Part shown: positions 17,534-28,000 of the stretch, piece after piece | Numbering within the stretch: position 1 is the first letter of the stretch | Layout of the letters: each line of letters opens with the position of its first letter | NCBI RefSeq assembly: GCF_028464065.1 | Contig: NZ_CP116808.1 | Location: 1,801,001-1,865,000 of the forward strand | DNA from: Saprospira sp. CCB-QB6 | GTDB lineage: Bacteria > Bacteroidota > Bacteroidia > Chitinophagales > Saprospiraceae | DNA length: 64,000 nt | Direction: 5' to 3' | Position numbers and translations under genes: made by a program | Notes under the pieces: generated by a model | Told to the model about the DNA's origin: nothing | The model's database searches: none | What the model saw: the letters and a program-made list of their open reading frames with translations, nothing else

Positions 17534-19174
17534 CTAATCTTCTTTTAAATCTAATGCTATTTCATTGTCCCAACCCGGGCGCAAAGGCAATTCCTTTGAG
17601 CTAGAGATGCGTTCGGGCTGCTGTAGTTGCAAATAGTTGCCCGTGGTCCATTGGCCATCCTTATTCTCATCCCAAATTAGTTGTATTTGGTAGCTGCCTG
17701 GCGGCAGCAGTGGAAAGTTGAGGGCATATTCGCTTTGGCCAGAAAGCAACTGGCTGTGGACCACTTCCTCTTGGTCACGGCGTAACTCAAAGACATATTG
17801 TTTGTTGCTATCTGCATTTTGGATTTGGGCCAAGATGTTCCCCAAAGTTTTGTCGGTTTCTAGGGCATAAGTAGCTTGGAGGGTATCTTCATTGCTATTT
17901 CCCCAAAAATCGGTCAAAGCTCCAGGCAGCAATTGAAGACTATAGGTAGCTGAAGCTAGTTTGGGGGCCTCTAAAGTCCAAAGATAATTGCCTTGGGGTA
18001 CAAAGCTCAAGGGGCCAGAAACTAGACCTGTATCATTTTGCCAAACACAAAGGCTTGTATCAATGCGCTGAATTGGTGCCCCAAAATCGAGCAACATAGG
18101 ATTTTTGGGGTGTAGAAGAGGCTTGTCAATTTGGGGACCATCTGTCGCCCTAGCCTTGCCTGCTTTTTTAGGATCTATCAAGCGCAGTTTGCTGGGATCT
18201 AGATCTGTATAGAGGTTAATTTTAGCCGTATCGCGATAATCGCCAGCTTCCAATAAAAAGCGAAGCTCCTCCCCTTTTGCTCCTTTCCAGAAAAGCCAGA
18301 CATAATCCTCTTTTTGGTAATAGGTCCAATCTTCTAGTTCATCCAAAGGCTGGATGCGAAGGCTATCCGAAAAAGCTTTATTCCATTGCAACTGCGCCTG
18401 TTCCTTGGCCAGTTGTTTAGCAGAAAGTAATTTTCGTTCTGTTTCGGCAGCAAATAGGCGAAGTTTAGGGTTTCCTGCGCTGCTATCGGTCAAAACAATT
18501 GGCTCGGACCAAAATGCAATTTCCTCATTAGCTTGATAGCGATAGTCATTATTTTTATCCATCAGGCCAAGGAGGATATAGCGGCCCGCCTTTAGATTTT
18601 CCAGTTTAAAATTGCCCTTTTCATCTGTTCGGGCCAAGTAGTTGGGCCGCTCAAGGATGGGGGTAGAATCGCCCAATTCCCCTTCATAAAGCATTACCCA
18701 AGCTTCTTCTACTGGGGCTGTTGTTTTGGCATTCAACAATTGCCCCCCCAATTGAAGAGAATCTAATTGGTCTCCCGTAGAAAAGACAAAACGCAGGTCT
18801 TTAACGGGGTTTCCCTCTCTAAAATCGACAATACTTTGCCCAAACTGAATGCTGTAGGTAGTATTTTCCTTCAGTTCTTCTTGGAAGCGAAGAATAACCG
18901 TTTTATTCTTCAGTTTCACCTTTGGTTTTTTCTCCAAAGGGGGAGAGATTAAAATTTGTTGTTGGGCATTTTTGAGTTGCACCCACTCATTGAAAGTGAG
19001 TAGAATCTCCTTTTCCTCAAAATTTGTTTGATAGTTAGGCGTAGAGTAGCGCCGCAAATCTAGCTCTGGCGGCTGCTCGTCTTTTGGCCCTCCTTGCAGA
19101 GGTTGTTGCTGAGCACATTGAACAAGAAGCAGGGCCAAAAGGGCCAAAAGCAGATAAGCAGGCAATTGACGCAT
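17534..19174 (-). CDS. Ig-like (Big_5/SbsA-type) domain lipoprotein
   Basis: The 546-residue protein has a signal segment ending LLLVQC, so it is a lipoprotein. Immediately after comes QGGPKDEQPPELD, a signature of Bacteroidota lipoproteins with an N-terminal SbsA Ig-like domain (FNEWVQLKNAQQQILISPPLEKKPKV, then TTYSIQFGQSIVDFREGNP). A carboxypeptidase-regulatory-like beta domain follows (about 150-225, FKLENLKAGRYILLGLMDKNNDYRY), and the C-terminal part repeats the SYQIQLIWDENKDGQW layout. It is probably on the cell surface. The start codon is two bases from the prfC stop, so both share a transcript, although no functional link is apparent. Confidence 0.85.
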   Translation of the reverse strand: MRQLPAYLLLALLALLLVQCAQQQPLQGGPKDEQPPELDLRRYSTPNYQTNFEEKEILLTFNEWVQLKNAQQQILISPPLEKKPKVKLKNKTVILRFQEELKENTTYSIQFGQSIVDFREGNPVKDLRFVFSTGDQLDSLQLGGQLLNAKTTAPVEEAWVMLYEGELGDSTPILERPNYLARTDEKGNFKLENLKAGRYILLGLMDKNNDYRYQANEEIAFWSEPIVLTDSSAGNPKLRLFAAETERKLLSAKQLAKEQAQLQWNKAFSDSLRIQPLDELEDWTYYQKEDYVWLFWKGAKGEELRFLLEAGDYRDTAKINLYTDLDPSKLRLIDPKKAGKARATDGPQIDKPLLHPKNPMLLDFGAPIQRIDTSLCVWQNDTGLVSGPLSFVPQGNYLWTLEAPKLASATYSLQLLPGALTDFWGNSNEDTLQATYALETDKTLGNILAQIQNADSNKQYVFELRRDQEEVVHSQLLSGQSEYALNFPLLPPGSYQIQLIWDENKDGQWTTGNYLQLQQPERISSSKELPLRPGWDNEIALDLKED

Positions 19175-19176
19175 CC

Positions 19177-20757
19177 TTAAAAGTCTGATTTAAAGTGAAA
19201 TTTAATTTTGGGGTAATCTTGCTGAGCAGTGCTGAGCATCCATTTAGACTCGGCCAAATAGACATAACGTCCATCTTTATCTTTAGCAATAAATTGAGCC
19301 TTTTTACGCAAGAATTCCTTGAGTTCTGCCTCATCTTCGGCCTCAATCCAACAAGCTTTATGCAGCTGTACGGGTTCATAGCGGCAACTGGCCCCATATT
19401 CATGCTCCAAACGATATTGCAATACATCAAACTGAAGCTGCCCTACGGTACCAATAATCTTGCGATTGTTAGAGGTTTTAGTAAAAATCTGCGCTACTCC
19501 CTCATCCATCAATTGGTCAATCCCCTTGGCCAATTGTTTCGATTTCATGGGATTGGCATTTTCTATATAACGGAAAAGCTCTGGCGAAAAGCTGGGAATC
19601 CCCTTAAAATGTAGGGTTTCCCCTTCTGTCAAGCCATCGCCAATTTTAAAGTTACCCGAATCGTAAAGTCCCACAATATCCCCTGGATAAGCATGCTCGA
19701 CCACCTCTTTTTTAGAGGCCATAAAGGTCGTCGGATTCGAGAATTTCATCTTTTTGTTCTTCCGAACATGCAAGTAGTTGGTGTTGCGCTCAAATACGCC
19801 CGAACAAACCCGCATAAAGGCAATACGGTCGCGGTGACGAGGATCCATGTTCGCATGGATCTTAAAGATAAAGCCCGTAAACTTAGGCTCTAAGGGCTCA
19901 ATATCTCGCTCTTCTGTATGAAAACCCGTTGGCGTGGGCGCCACTTCTACAAAGCAATCAAGCAATTCCTTGACCCCAAAGTTATTGACCGCCGAGCCAA
20001 AAAACACAGGCGATAATTGCCCTTTGAGATAAGCTTCTCGATCAAACTCGGGATAAACTTCCATAACCATATTGGCCTCTTCTCTCAGCTCTGCGGCATA
20101 GTCCTCTCCTACCAATTTATCCAAAAGAGGATCATCCAAATCTTCCAAAGCCGTGAGGTCCCCATATTTGGTCCCTGGCGCAAAAAGATTGAGTTGCTTT
20201 TCATAGATATTGTAAACCCCCTTAAAATCAGGGCCCATACCCACAGGCCAACTCAAGGGACAAACATTGAGTTTGAGCTTTTCCTCAATCTCATCCAATA
20301 AGTCCATCCCATCCTTACCCACACGGTCCAACTTATTGATAAAGACCATCACGGGCGTGTCGCGCATCCGACAAACCTCTACCAATCGCTCGGTCTGTTC
20401 CTCAACCCCCTTGGCCACATCAATCACCACAATTACGCTGTCCACCGCCGTCAAAGTCCGATAAGTATCTTCTGCAAAATCTTTGTGACCCGGCGTATCC
20501 AAAATGTTGATCTGCCGCTCCCGATACTCAAAACCCATGACTGAAGTGGCCACCGAAATCCCCCGCTGCTTCTCAATTTCCATAAAATCGGAAGTGGTCG
20601 ATTTCTTAATTTTATTAGACTTTACCGCTCCCGCTACCTGAATCGCTCCACCAAAAAGAAGGAGTTTTTCGGTCAAGGTTGTTTTCCCCGCATCGGGGTG
20701 GGCCACTACGGCAAAGGTGCGCCTCTTATTTACTTCTGCAGCTATTTTTGTCGACAT
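19177..20757 (-). CDS. prfC: peptide chain release factor 3
   Basis: This 526-residue GTPase recycles RF1/RF2 after termination. G1 is [13 protein letters not shown] (about residue 20), G3 [15 protein letters not shown]4 [11 protein letters not shown], and domain II/III signatures include [23 protein letters not shown]. The ATG at 20757 ([13 protein letters not shown]) is chosen because the 81-codon upstream extension is translated intergenic repeat. The lipoprotein gene at 19174 follows after a two-base gap. Confidence 0.95.
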   Translation of the reverse strand: MSTKIAAEVNKRRTFAVVAHPDAGKTTLTEKLLLFGGAIQVAGAVKSNKIKKSTTSDFMEIEKQRGISVATSVMGFEYRERQINILDTPGHKDFAEDTYRTLTAVDSVIVVIDVAKGVEEQTERLVEVCRMRDTPVMVFINKLDRVGKDGMDLLDEIEEKLKLNVCPLSWPVGMGPDFKGVYNIYEKQLNLFAPGTKYGDLTALEDLDDPLLDKLVGEDYAAELREEANMVMEVYPEFDREAYLKGQLSPVFFGSAVNNFGVKELLDCFVEVAPTPTGFHTEERDIEPLEPKFTGFIFKIHANMDPRHRDRIAFMRVCSGVFERNTNYLHVRKNKKMKFSNPTTFMASKKEVVEHAYPGDIVGLYDSGNFKIGDGLTEGETLHFKGIPSFSPELFRYIENANPMKSKQLAKGIDQLMDEGVAQIFTKTSNNRKIIGTVGQLQFDVLQYRLEHEYGASCRYEPVQLHKACWIEAEDEAELKEFLRKKAQFIAKDKDGRYVYLAESKWMLSTAQQDYPKIKFHFKSDF

Positions 20758-20878
20758 TGATTTTGCTTTTGTTTTGCGCCACAAAAGTAGCAAAAAAGCC
20801 TGTAATTGCTGAATAGCATCTTGCTCCCTTCTCTTTTTTGCCTCAAAATCAATACGCTTTTTCTTTTTTCTGTTTTTT

Positions 20879-21009
20879 GGGGCCTCCGCTGCGGCTTCGC
20901 CTTGCGGCGCTACGCTTTGGGGCTCGCTGCTCGCTCGGCCCTGCGTTTTTTTCGCTGCGCTCAAAAAAACTTGGTCTGGCCTGCGGCCACCCCGCCGCAT
21001 CGCTAGGCC
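20879..21009 (+). repeat. GC-rich intergenic hairpin element, type A, with A/T-rich arm
   Basis: The head is GGGGCCTCC (hairpin GGC-TTC-GCC) and the tail CATCGCTAGGCC, termini pairing GGCCT/AGGCC. The middle arm is GTTTTTTT paired with AAAAAAAC around a GC-rich loop, whereas most other copies have GC arms at this site, so the pairing rather than the sequence is kept. Confidence 0.9.
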
Positions 21010-21035
21010 AGCGGGCTTCGCCCGCTTCTAGGCGC

Positions 21036-21067
21036 AAAAAAAGCCCACCTCAATAATTTGAGGCAGG
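21036..21067 (-). terminator. intrinsic terminator of the lipocalin-like gene
   Basis: The stem CCTCAA/TTGAGG (loop TAAT) is extended by GCC/GGC. On the minus strand it is followed by seven T. It lies 25 bases beyond the stop at 21092. Confidence 0.75.
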
Positions 21068-21091
21068 CCGCTTAGGGTTTAAGCTATTTTT

Positions 21092-21499
21092 TTAGGCTGC
21101 TTTAAAGGCCAACTCCTGACCTTCATCATCCTTTACTTTCAAAGACTCAGGCGTAATCTCTAACACCTCATAAGTTTTGGCAAAAACACTGCCTTTCCCT
21201 TCTAGCGATTCCTCCGCCTTAAGCGAAAGCTGCTTTTCGTCATCGCTAAGGATCCAGCTACCTACAATAGTAGTTTCGCCATCAAAAGAAGCCTCAAAAG
21301 TACCATCTAGTTTTAGATTGACAAAAGTATTTTGGTCCTCCCATTTACCTGCTGTGAAATTTTCTGCTTTTTCTTCAGCTTGCTGGCCACGAGTCGTTAC
21401 CTCTAAGCCTTGTTCTACCAAGGCGGCAGGTGCCTCTGAGTTACAGCTGCCAAGACCAAAGGCCAATACGGCCATAAAAAGGAACATTAAGTTTTTCAT
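21092..21499 (-). CDS. small lipocalin-like lipoprotein
   Basis: The 135-residue protein has a signal segment ending FGLGSC, so it is lipid-anchored. The body has the pattern of Bacteroidota lipocalin-like domains: TAGKWEDQNTFVNLKLDGTFEASFDGETTIVGSWILSDDEKQLSL, then ITPESLKVKDDEGQELAF. Members are short beta-barrels of unknown ligand. It is monocistronic with a terminator. Confidence 0.75.
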   Translation of the reverse strand: MKNLMFLFMAVLAFGLGSCNSEAPAALVEQGLEVTTRGQQAEEKAENFTAGKWEDQNTFVNLKLDGTFEASFDGETTIVGSWILSDDEKQLSLKAEESLEGKGSVFAKTYEVLEITPESLKVKDDEGQELAFKAA

Positions 21500-21971
21500 A
21501 GTTAAATGATTTTGAGCATGATTGTTTTGTTGTCTTCGCTCTCTAATTAGTTGGGGGTAGAAAACGATTTGTATACGTTTATGACTATTTCTGCCAATTT
21601 GTGAACTTAAAAAGCCCCTAATTTTGAACTTTTATTCAATGAAATATACGGCTAAAGTTTTGAACCCGAAAGCCCTAAAGATAGAAAACTCTCTTTTTTT
21701 AGCCCCTCTCCTCAACAACAATCTATCTTTTAGCCCCTTAACCAGCCATCTAAACGATGTGACAGGATGATAAGCCTTTCTACTTGAAGAATCAAGGCGC
21801 ATTTAAGCCCCAAAAAAATCTTGAGGAAAAGGAAAATAAAAACTATTTTGAGAAAATATTGACGCTAAGCGCAAAGCGAGCAAACCTTTTTGCTCATTTT
21901 ATACTTAGAAGAATACTATTGTACAGCTCGACTATTGAGCAGCGATTTTTAGATCTACTTATTGTTTTGAG
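21500..21971. other. intergenic region without recognised feature
   Basis: This 472-base divergent gap is AT-rich and contains no repeat element and no supported ORF. Promoters of the lipocalin-like gene and of the coiled-coil gene must lie here, but I see no convincing -33/-7 pair. A 63-codon frame at 21784 lacks any protein-like feature. Confidence 0.5.
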
Positions 21972-23135
21972 ATGAAACAGAAACTTGTATTTTGGGCCGA
22001 AGAGGCCGTAGCTGAAGGCAACCAAAAGTGCCTATTGGCCATGGAATTAAAGGCTGAAGACAACCGCCTAGAATTGCACAAATTTGAAGGCGAAGCCGCT
22101 ACTGAAGCATTGGAAAAAGAGTTGAAGGAAAAATGGATGCAAGACCTAGTGGTTGCATTCCCAACAACGGGCTACCAAAAAACAGAGCAAGAATTATCGG
22201 CCGCTAGCCGCCTCTTGCCCGAAGCCTACAGCTGTCTAGATAACAGCCTCAACTTGGAAGCCCTAAAGACAGAATGGCTTTTTGCCGTCCTCTCTACTAA
22301 ATTGTATAAGACCTATTGGTCAGAACTTGGCGAAATCCAAGACCGCGTAGAACGAGCGACCAAATATGACAAAATGCTTTGGGAAGAACTTAAGGCCTTT
22401 CAGGCGAAAGTACATGCCCAAGACAAAGAGAAAAATCTCTTTAGAGATCATGTGCAAGAACTACGCGATAGCCTCAATGAGCTTTTTGGCCTCATGAAAA
22501 ACTTGCGCAAGGTACAAGATGAAGCCTTTGAACAAGCCGCTAAAGTCAATTATGACCAATTGGACCAAGGCCTCTCTGCTATTGAAAAAGAACTTGAAGG
22601 CGAAACGGGAAAATGGGATAAGTACTTCGAACAACTCAAGGGATTACAAGCTCAGATGAAAAAGATGAAACTGAGCAAAAAACAACGCAATAGCATTTGG
22701 GGACGAATTGACCAAGCTTTTAAGGTGGTTAAAGTGAAACGCTTTGGCAAACAAAATGGCGATAGCCGACTCGAACGCCGCATCCAAGGCCTAGAAGAAG
22801 CAATCAAAAAGATGCAACGCTCTATTGATCGAGACCAAAAGGAACTAGATATCCAAGACGGAAAGATCAATGCACCCAATGCCACCCAAATCGAAACCCA
22901 ACTCCGTGAGGTGAAAGCCAAAATGCTGCGCGAACGCATTAGCTCTAAGGCCGAAAAACTTGCCGACATGAATAAAACCATGAAGGAACTCCAAAAACGC
23001 CTTGCCAAAATGCAAAAACAAGCTGCCGAACTCCAAAAAGAGACGGAAGCTCAAACGGAAACGCCCCCCGTAGTAGAAGAAACTCCCCAAACGGAGGAAC
23101 CTACCGAAAACAATGGCGAAGAAGATAACGCTTAA
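21972..23135 (+). CDS. large coiled-coil protein of unknown function
   Basis: The 387-residue soluble protein has no signal peptide. Residues 1-115 look globular (MKQKLVFWAEEAVAEGNQKCLLAMELKA). From about 120 to 365 it is almost continuous charged helix. Within that, KQRNSIWGRIDQAFKVVKVKR faintly recalls the W-x-R-x-x-x-A-x-x-x-F pattern of DUF349 repeats. The last about 25 residues are a disordered E/T/P-rich acidic tail. I do not recognise a named family. The gene is monocistronic and ends in a terminator. Confidence 0.75.
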   Translation: MKQKLVFWAEEAVAEGNQKCLLAMELKAEDNRLELHKFEGEAATEALEKELKEKWMQDLVVAFPTTGYQKTEQELSAASRLLPEAYSCLDNSLNLEALKTEWLFAVLSTKLYKTYWSELGEIQDRVERATKYDKMLWEELKAFQAKVHAQDKEKNLFRDHVQELRDSLNELFGLMKNLRKVQDEAFEQAAKVNYDQLDQGLSAIEKELEGETGKWDKYFEQLKGLQAQMKKMKLSKKQRNSIWGRIDQAFKVVKVKRFGKQNGDSRLERRIQGLEEAIKKMQRSIDRDQKELDIQDGKINAPNATQIETQLREVKAKMLRERISSKAEKLADMNKTMKELQKRLAKMQKQAAELQKETEAQTETPPVVEETPQTEEPTENNGEEDNA

Positions 23136-23166
23136 TTCTAAAGAACTCTTTTATTGAGTTTGATAT

Positions 23167-23197
23167 AGCCTATAGCTCCATAAAGAAGCTATAGGCT
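23167..23197 (+). terminator. intrinsic terminator of the coiled-coil gene
   Basis: An 11-bp perfect stem (23167-23177 with 23187-23197) is followed by TTTCTTTTTT, 31 bases after the stop codon. Confidence 0.88.
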
Positions 23198-23231
23198 TTC
23201 TTTTTTCAACTTAGCCAAAGGAAGTTGTTTT

Positions 23232-23354
23232 GGCCTAGCGATGTGCAGCAGTGGCCCGAAGGGCCAGACCCAGGCGCTGCAGGCGCCGCAGGGCCGAGCA
23301 GACCTGCGAGCTGCGAAACGTAGCGCCGCAAGGCGAAGCCGCAGCGGAGGCCCC
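23232..23354 (-). repeat. GC-rich intergenic hairpin element, type A
   Basis: On the minus strand it is a standard copy: head hairpin GGC-TTC-GCC, middle arm GGCGCC-TGC-AGCGCC (near-perfect), distal arm GGCCC-TTC-GGGCC, tail CATCGCTAGGCC. Termini pair GGCCT/AGGCC. It lies between convergent genes. Confidence 0.9.
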
Positions 23355-23389
23355 AAAAAACAATAAAACTTATCAAACATAATAAAAAA

Positions 23390-23420
23390 AGCGCCCTCCG
23401 AACAAGAATTGGAGAGCGCT
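23390..23420 (-). terminator. intrinsic terminator of icmF
   Basis: A 10-bp stem with one mismatch (23390-23399 with 23411-23420) is followed on the minus strand by seven T, 28 bases beyond the icmF stop. Confidence 0.8.
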
Positions 23421-23447
23421 AGCTAATTTATAGATTAAGGGGAATCC

Positions 23448-26400
23448 TTACATATTGCGGCGATATTGTCCGCCGACCTCATAGAGGGCTTGGGTAATTT
23501 GGCCCAAAGAGCAGAATTTCACGGCCGTCATCAGGCAATCGAAGAGGTTTTTGTTCTCGATAGCAGCCTCTTGCAAAGCCTTGAGGGCCTGAGGGCCACG
23601 TTCTTCATGCGTTTGATGCAAGCGTTGGAGGGCAAAGATTTGGGCCTCCTTTTCTTCCTTAGATGCACGGATAACTTCCTTGGGAATAATAGTGGGCGAG
23701 CCCTCATCTGACAAGAAAGTATTTACGCCAATAATGGGCATTTCGCCCGTATGCTTGAGGGTTTCATAATAAAGGCTTTCCTCCTGAATTTTTCCTCTTT
23801 GGTACATGGTTTCCATAGCGCCCAAAACGCCACCACGATCGGTAATGCGGTCAAATTCGGTCAAAACGGCTTCCTCAACCAAGTCGGTAAGTTCCTCAAT
23901 AATGAAAGCGCCCTGCAGAGGGTTCTCGTTTTTAGTCAAGCCCAATTCTCGGTTAATAATCAACTGAATGGCCATCGCTCGGCGCACAGATTCCTCTGTA
24001 GGCGTGGTGATAGCTTCATCATAAGCATTGGTGTGCAATGAATTACAGTTGTCATAAATTGCGTAAAGGGCCTGCAAAGTTGTGCGAATATCATTGAAGC
24101 CAATTTCCTGTGCATGCAAAGAGCGGCCAGAGGTTTGAATATGATATTTGAGCATTTGCGAGCGAGCATTCGCTCCGTATTTCTCGCGCATAGCCTTGGC
24201 CCAAATGCGGCGAGCCACTCGGCCAATCACGGCATATTCTGGATCAATTCCGTTGGAGAAAAAGAAAGAGAGATTGGGAGCGAAAGCGTTGATATCCATC
24301 CCTCTAGAGAGGTAATACTCTACAAAGGTAAAGCCATTGGCCAAGGTAAAGGCCAATTGGGTGATGGGGTTGGCGCCAGCTTCGGCAATATGGTAGCCAG
24401 AGATAGAAACCGAATAGAAATTGCGCACCTGCTCCTCAATAAAGTACTCTTGCACATCGCCCATTAGGCGGAGCGAGAACTCTGTAGAGAAAATGCAAGT
24501 ATTTTGCGCTTGGTCCTCTTTGAGGATATCAGCCTGTACGGTTCCACGAACAGAACGCAAGGCTTTAGTGCGCATCTCGGCATAAACATCGGCGGGAAGC
24601 ACCTCGTCACCAGTCAAACCTAGGAGCATAAGACCAAGGCCGTCGTTTCCTTCGGGCAATTCGCCCATATATTGGGGGCGGGCCAAGCCTTTATCATCAT
24701 ATTTGGCCTTCAAGGCGGCTTCTACCTGAGCTTCTAAGCCATGTTCCTTAATATACTTCTCGCATTGCTGGTCAATTGCGGCATTCATAAAGAACGCGCA
24801 GATGGTAGCGGCTGGACCATTGATGGTCATAGAAACCGAGGTCTTAGGATCGCAAAGATCAAAGCCAGAGTACAGCTTCTTGGCATCGTCTAGGCTACAA
24901 ATGCTTACCCCAGAGTTACCAATTTTACCATAAATATCTGGACGATAATCGGGATCTTCTCCATAAAGGGTCACGGAATCAAAAGCCGTAGACAAGCGGG
25001 CTGCAGGCATGCCCAAAGAAACATAATGAAAGCGGCGGTTGGTCCGTTCTGGATGTCCTTCTCCAGCAAACATACGTGTGGGATCTTCGCCTTTGCGCTT
25101 GAAGGGGAATACCCCAGCGGTATAAGGAAACTCTCCAGGAAAGTTCTCTTGGCCCGACCAGCGGACGATATCGCCCCAATCGCTATATTTAGGCACGGCA
25201 ATTCTGGGAATGCGGCTATGCGATAGGGATTTGGTAAAGGTTTCTACTCGAATTTCTTTGTTGCGCACCTTATAGACAAACTCATCGGCTTGGTAGCGGG
25301 CTAGTTTTTCTTTCCAGCCTTCTAGCAAGCGCTGCTGCTCTCCACTGAGGTTGGCATATTTAAATTCGTAAGTTTCATTCAAGCTAGCGGGACTCTCCTC
25401 GCCCAGTTGCTCCATAGCTCCCTTGAGCTGATAAAGCTGACTGGCCAAGCGAGCTTCTTGCTCAATATTATCATTATATCGGCGAATGCTTTCGCTAATT
25501 TCTGAAAGGTAGCGCACTCGAGCTGGAGGAATGATAAATTGCTTTTCGCTTTGTTCTTGACTAGCCTCAAAACTAGAGACCAAAGGCGCCGCTGTTCGCT
25601 CTACAATTTTATCCATCAAGGCTTTGTAGAGGCTATTCATGCCGGGATCATTAAACTGAGAAGCGATAGTTCCAAACACGGGCAAATCTTCTTCTTTGGC
25701 CTCCCAAAGGTTGTGATTGCGGCGATATTGTTTGCGAACATCACGCAAAGCATCCTGTGCCCCTCGCTTATCAAATTTATTGAGGGCGATAAGATCAGCA
25801 AAATCCAACATATCAATTTTCTCTAGCTGTGTGGCGGCTCCATATTCTGGCGTCATCACATACAAAGAAGCATCAGAGAAATCGGTAATAGCGGTATCTG
25901 ATTGGCCAATTCCAGAGGTTTCTAGAATGATGAGGTCAAAATCTGCTGCCTTTAAGATATTCACGGCATCGCCAATATACTTAGAGACTGATAGATTAGA
26001 TTGGCGAGTGGCCAAAGAGCGCATATACACTCGCTCGCTATTGATGGCATTCATCCGAATGCGGTCGCCTAAGAGGGCCCCACCCGTTTTGCGCTTAGAG
26101 GGGTCCACCGAAATCACGGCAATGCGCTTATCTTCAAAATCGAGCAGGAAGCGGCGCACCAATTCATCTACCAAAGAGGATTTACCCGCTCCCCCCGTTC
26201 CAGTAATGCCCAAAATGGGGGTCTTTTTGGCGGCGGCTTTGGCTTCTAGATCGCTCAACCAGCTTTCGGCTTCGGCTGCTTGGTTTTCGGCAGCTGAGAT
26301 CAGGCGGGCTAGGGCGTATTTATCGCCTGTTGCATATTTATTGAGCTCGCCATTGATATTTTTCCCTGTTGGGTAATCGCATTGGCTCAAGAGATCGTTA

Positions 26401-26810
26401 ATCATCCCTTGTAGGCCCAATTCTCGTCCATCATCGGGCGAGTAAATGCGGCTAATGCCATAGGCATGCAGCTCTTCTATTTCTGTGGGCAGGATGGTCC
26501 CTCCTCCCCCACCAAAAATCTTGATGTGGCCGGCTCCACGCTCTTGCAAAAGATCGTAGATATACTTGAAAAACTCGATATGTCCCCCCTGATAAGAGGT
26601 AATAGCAATGCCCTGAACATCTTCCTGAATGGCAGTATCGACAATTTCCTGAGCCGAGCGATTATGGCCCAAGTGAATAATTTCTGCGCCAGAGCGCTGC
26701 ATGATTCTCCGCATGATGTTAATCGCGGCATCATGCCCATCAAATAGAGAGGCAGCCGTCACAATTCTAATCTTGTGTTGGGCCTCATAAGGAGCTTGCG
26801 TTTGCATCAT
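23448..26810 (-). CDS. icmF: fused isobutyryl-CoA mutase (methylmalonyl-CoA mutase family)
   Basis: The 1120-residue adenosylcobalamin enzyme fuses three modules. Residues 10-145 are a B12-binding domain with the DxHxxG-type motif ([12 protein letters not shown], about 24-29). Residues about 195-420 are a MeaB/ArgK-like G-protein chaperone (Walker [10 protein letters not shown] about 204-212, NKFDKRG). The remainder is the mutase TIM barrel ([60 protein letters not shown]). This order and length are specific to IcmF, which interconverts isobutyryl- and n-butyryl-CoA. Some members also act on pivalyl- or isovaleryl-CoA, which cannot be told here. It is monocistronic. Confidence 0.95.
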   Translation of the reverse strand: MMQTQAPYEAQHKIRIVTAASLFDGHDAAINIMRRIMQRSGAEIIHLGHNRSAQEIVDTAIQEDVQGIAITSYQGGHIEFFKYIYDLLQERGAGHIKIFGGGGGTILPTEIEELHAYGISRIYSPDDGRELGLQGMINDLLSQCDYPTGKNINGELNKYATGDKYALARLISAAENQAAEAESWLSDLEAKAAAKKTPILGITGTGGAGKSSLVDELVRRFLLDFEDKRIAVISVDPSKRKTGGALLGDRIRMNAINSERVYMRSLATRQSNLSVSKYIGDAVNILKAADFDLIILETSGIGQSDTAITDFSDASLYVMTPEYGAATQLEKIDMLDFADLIALNKFDKRGAQDALRDVRKQYRRNHNLWEAKEEDLPVFGTIASQFNDPGMNSLYKALMDKIVERTAAPLVSSFEASQEQSEKQFIIPPARVRYLSEISESIRRYNDNIEQEARLASQLYQLKGAMEQLGEESPASLNETYEFKYANLSGEQQRLLEGWKEKLARYQADEFVYKVRNKEIRVETFTKSLSHSRIPRIAVPKYSDWGDIVRWSGQENFPGEFPYTAGVFPFKRKGEDPTRMFAGEGHPERTNRRFHYVSLGMPAARLSTAFDSVTLYGEDPDYRPDIYGKIGNSGVSICSLDDAKKLYSGFDLCDPKTSVSMTINGPAATICAFFMNAAIDQQCEKYIKEHGLEAQVEAALKAKYDDKGLARPQYMGELPEGNDGLGLMLLGLTGDEVLPADVYAEMRTKALRSVRGTVQADILKEDQAQNTCIFSTEFSLRLMGDVQEYFIEEQVRNFYSVSISGYHIAEAGANPITQLAFTLANGFTFVEYYLSRGMDINAFAPNLSFFFSNGIDPEYAVIGRVARRIWAKAMREKYGANARSQMLKYHIQTSGRSLHAQEIGFNDIRTTLQALYAIYDNCNSLHTNAYDEAITTPTEESVRRAMAIQLIINRELGLTKNENPLQGAFIIEELTDLVEEAVLTEFDRITDRGGVLGAMETMYQRGKIQEESLYYETLKHTGEMPIIGVNTFLSDEGSPTIIPKEVIRASKEEKEAQIFALQRLHQTHEERGPQALKALQEAAIENKNLFDCLMTAVKFCSLGQITQALYEVGGQYRRNM

Positions 26811-26857
26811 TCTATGTTGTTTATATTCTGTTGTTGCTGATTATTTTTTTGTTTTTT

Positions 26858-26972
26858 GGGGCCTCCCGCCTGCGGCGGGCGCTACGCTTTGGGGCTCGCA
26901 GGTCTGCTCGGCCCTGCGGCGCTTGCAGCGCCTTGGTCTGGCCTAACGGCCACCCCCTCGCATCGCTAGGCC
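26858..26972 (+). repeat. GC-rich intergenic hairpin element, type A
   Basis: The head hairpin is CCCGCC-TGC-GGCGGG, the middle arm GGCGCTTGCAGCGCC, the distal arm GGCC-TAAC-GGCC and the tail CATCGCTAGGCC. Termini pair GGCCT/AGGCC. It sits upstream of icmF, antisense to it. Confidence 0.9.
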
Positions 26973-27000
26973 AGCTTGCTTTTGGCCTTTTTGTTGGTCG

Positions 27001-27993
27001 CTAAGCCTTCAGCAGCTGTTTAAAATGCTGGACCGTAATGGCCAGGCCTTCCTCAAAGCTAAAGCGGGGATCATAGCCCAAAAGCGTTTTTGCTTTCTCA
27101 ATATTCGCTTGAGAGTCACGAATATCTCCTGCCCTGCTCTCGCGATGTACAGGAGCTTGCTCGCTGCCTGCTGCTTTGCGAATCCCTTCATAGAGATCTA
27201 GCACCGAGTAGCGACCACCTACGCCCACATTATAAACTTGATTGTAAGCCTCAGGGTTTTCACTCAAGAGGGCCTTCACATTCATTTGGACCACATTCTC
27301 GATAAAAGTGAAATCTCGAGTTTGTTGGCCATCGCCATTAATATAAGCGGTTTTTCCTAAAAGACAAGCCTCTGCAAATAGAGGAATTACGGCTGCATAA
27401 GCGCCTTTGGGGCTTTGTTTTGGACCAAATACATTAAAGTAACGGAACCCCATAAACTCCATTCCGTACAAGTCGCCAAAGTTTTTGGCAAAGAGCTCAT
27501 TGCTATATTTGGTAATCGCATAGGGCGAAAGTTGCTGCCCAATTCTATGTTCTACTTTGGGCAAATTGGGTTCATCACCATAAACAGAAGAGGAAGAGGC
27601 ATAAACAAAGCGCTTAATGCCAGCCTGATGGGCCGCATGCACCATATTCACAAAGCCATTGACATTGTGAAGGGTCGTTAGATGAGGTTGAGCTACAGAG
27701 CGGGGCACAGAGCCCAAAGCCGCCTGATGACAAACGGCATCCATTCCCTCACAAGCTTTTTCGCAATCGGCCAAAACGGAAATATCCCCTTCGATTAACT
27801 CAAAGTTGGGATGGTCCATATAAGGCGCCAAGTTTTCTCGAAAGCCAGTGAGGAAATTGTCAATGACACGGACCTTTTTGGCCCCATACTTCAAAAAGTA
27901 TTCGACCAGATTGCTGCCAATAAAGCCAGCGCCTCCAGTAATAAGAACCGAAAACTGGCTCAGGTCTCGATTGTGATAAGCGGTTTGATACAT
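27001..27993 (-). CDS. UDP-N-acetylglucosamine 4-epimerase-like SDR enzyme (WbpP/TviC type)
   Basis: This 330-residue extended short-chain dehydrogenase has the NAD motif GGAGFIGSNLVEYF (about 20-33), the serine/tyrosine/lysine site (YASSSSVYGDEP and SPYAITKYSNELFA) and GFRYFNVFGPKQSPKGAYAAVIPLF. The last block, with GSVPRSVAQPHLT, is characteristic of WbpP/TviC-like epimerases that interconvert UDP-GlcNAc(A) and UDP-GalNAc(A) for surface polysaccharide. The membrane-protein gene at 28531 lies 7 bases upstream on the same strand. The sugar is inferred from similarity only. Confidence 0.9.
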   Translation of the reverse strand: MYQTAYHNRDLSQFSVLITGGAGFIGSNLVEYFLKYGAKKVRVIDNFLTGFRENLAPYMDHPNFELIEGDISVLADCEKACEGMDAVCHQAALGSVPRSVAQPHLTTLHNVNGFVNMVHAAHQAGIKRFVYASSSSVYGDEPNLPKVEHRIGQQLSPYAITKYSNELFAKNFGDLYGMEFMGFRYFNVFGPKQSPKGAYAAVIPLFAEACLLGKTAYINGDGQQTRDFTFIENVVQMNVKALLSENPEAYNQVYNVGVGGRYSVLDLYEGIRKAAGSEQAPVHRESRAGDIRDSQANIEKAKTLLGYDPRFSFEEGLAITVQHFKQLLKA

Positions 27994-28000
27994 GCGGTTA

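Noticed and set aside
20758-21000. 81-codon N-terminal extension of release factor 3
   Set aside because: Encoded largely by a repeat element; homologues start at [13 protein letters not shown].
21784-21975. 63-codon plus-strand frame
   Set aside because: Overlaps the start of the coiled-coil gene and has no recognisable feature or start context.
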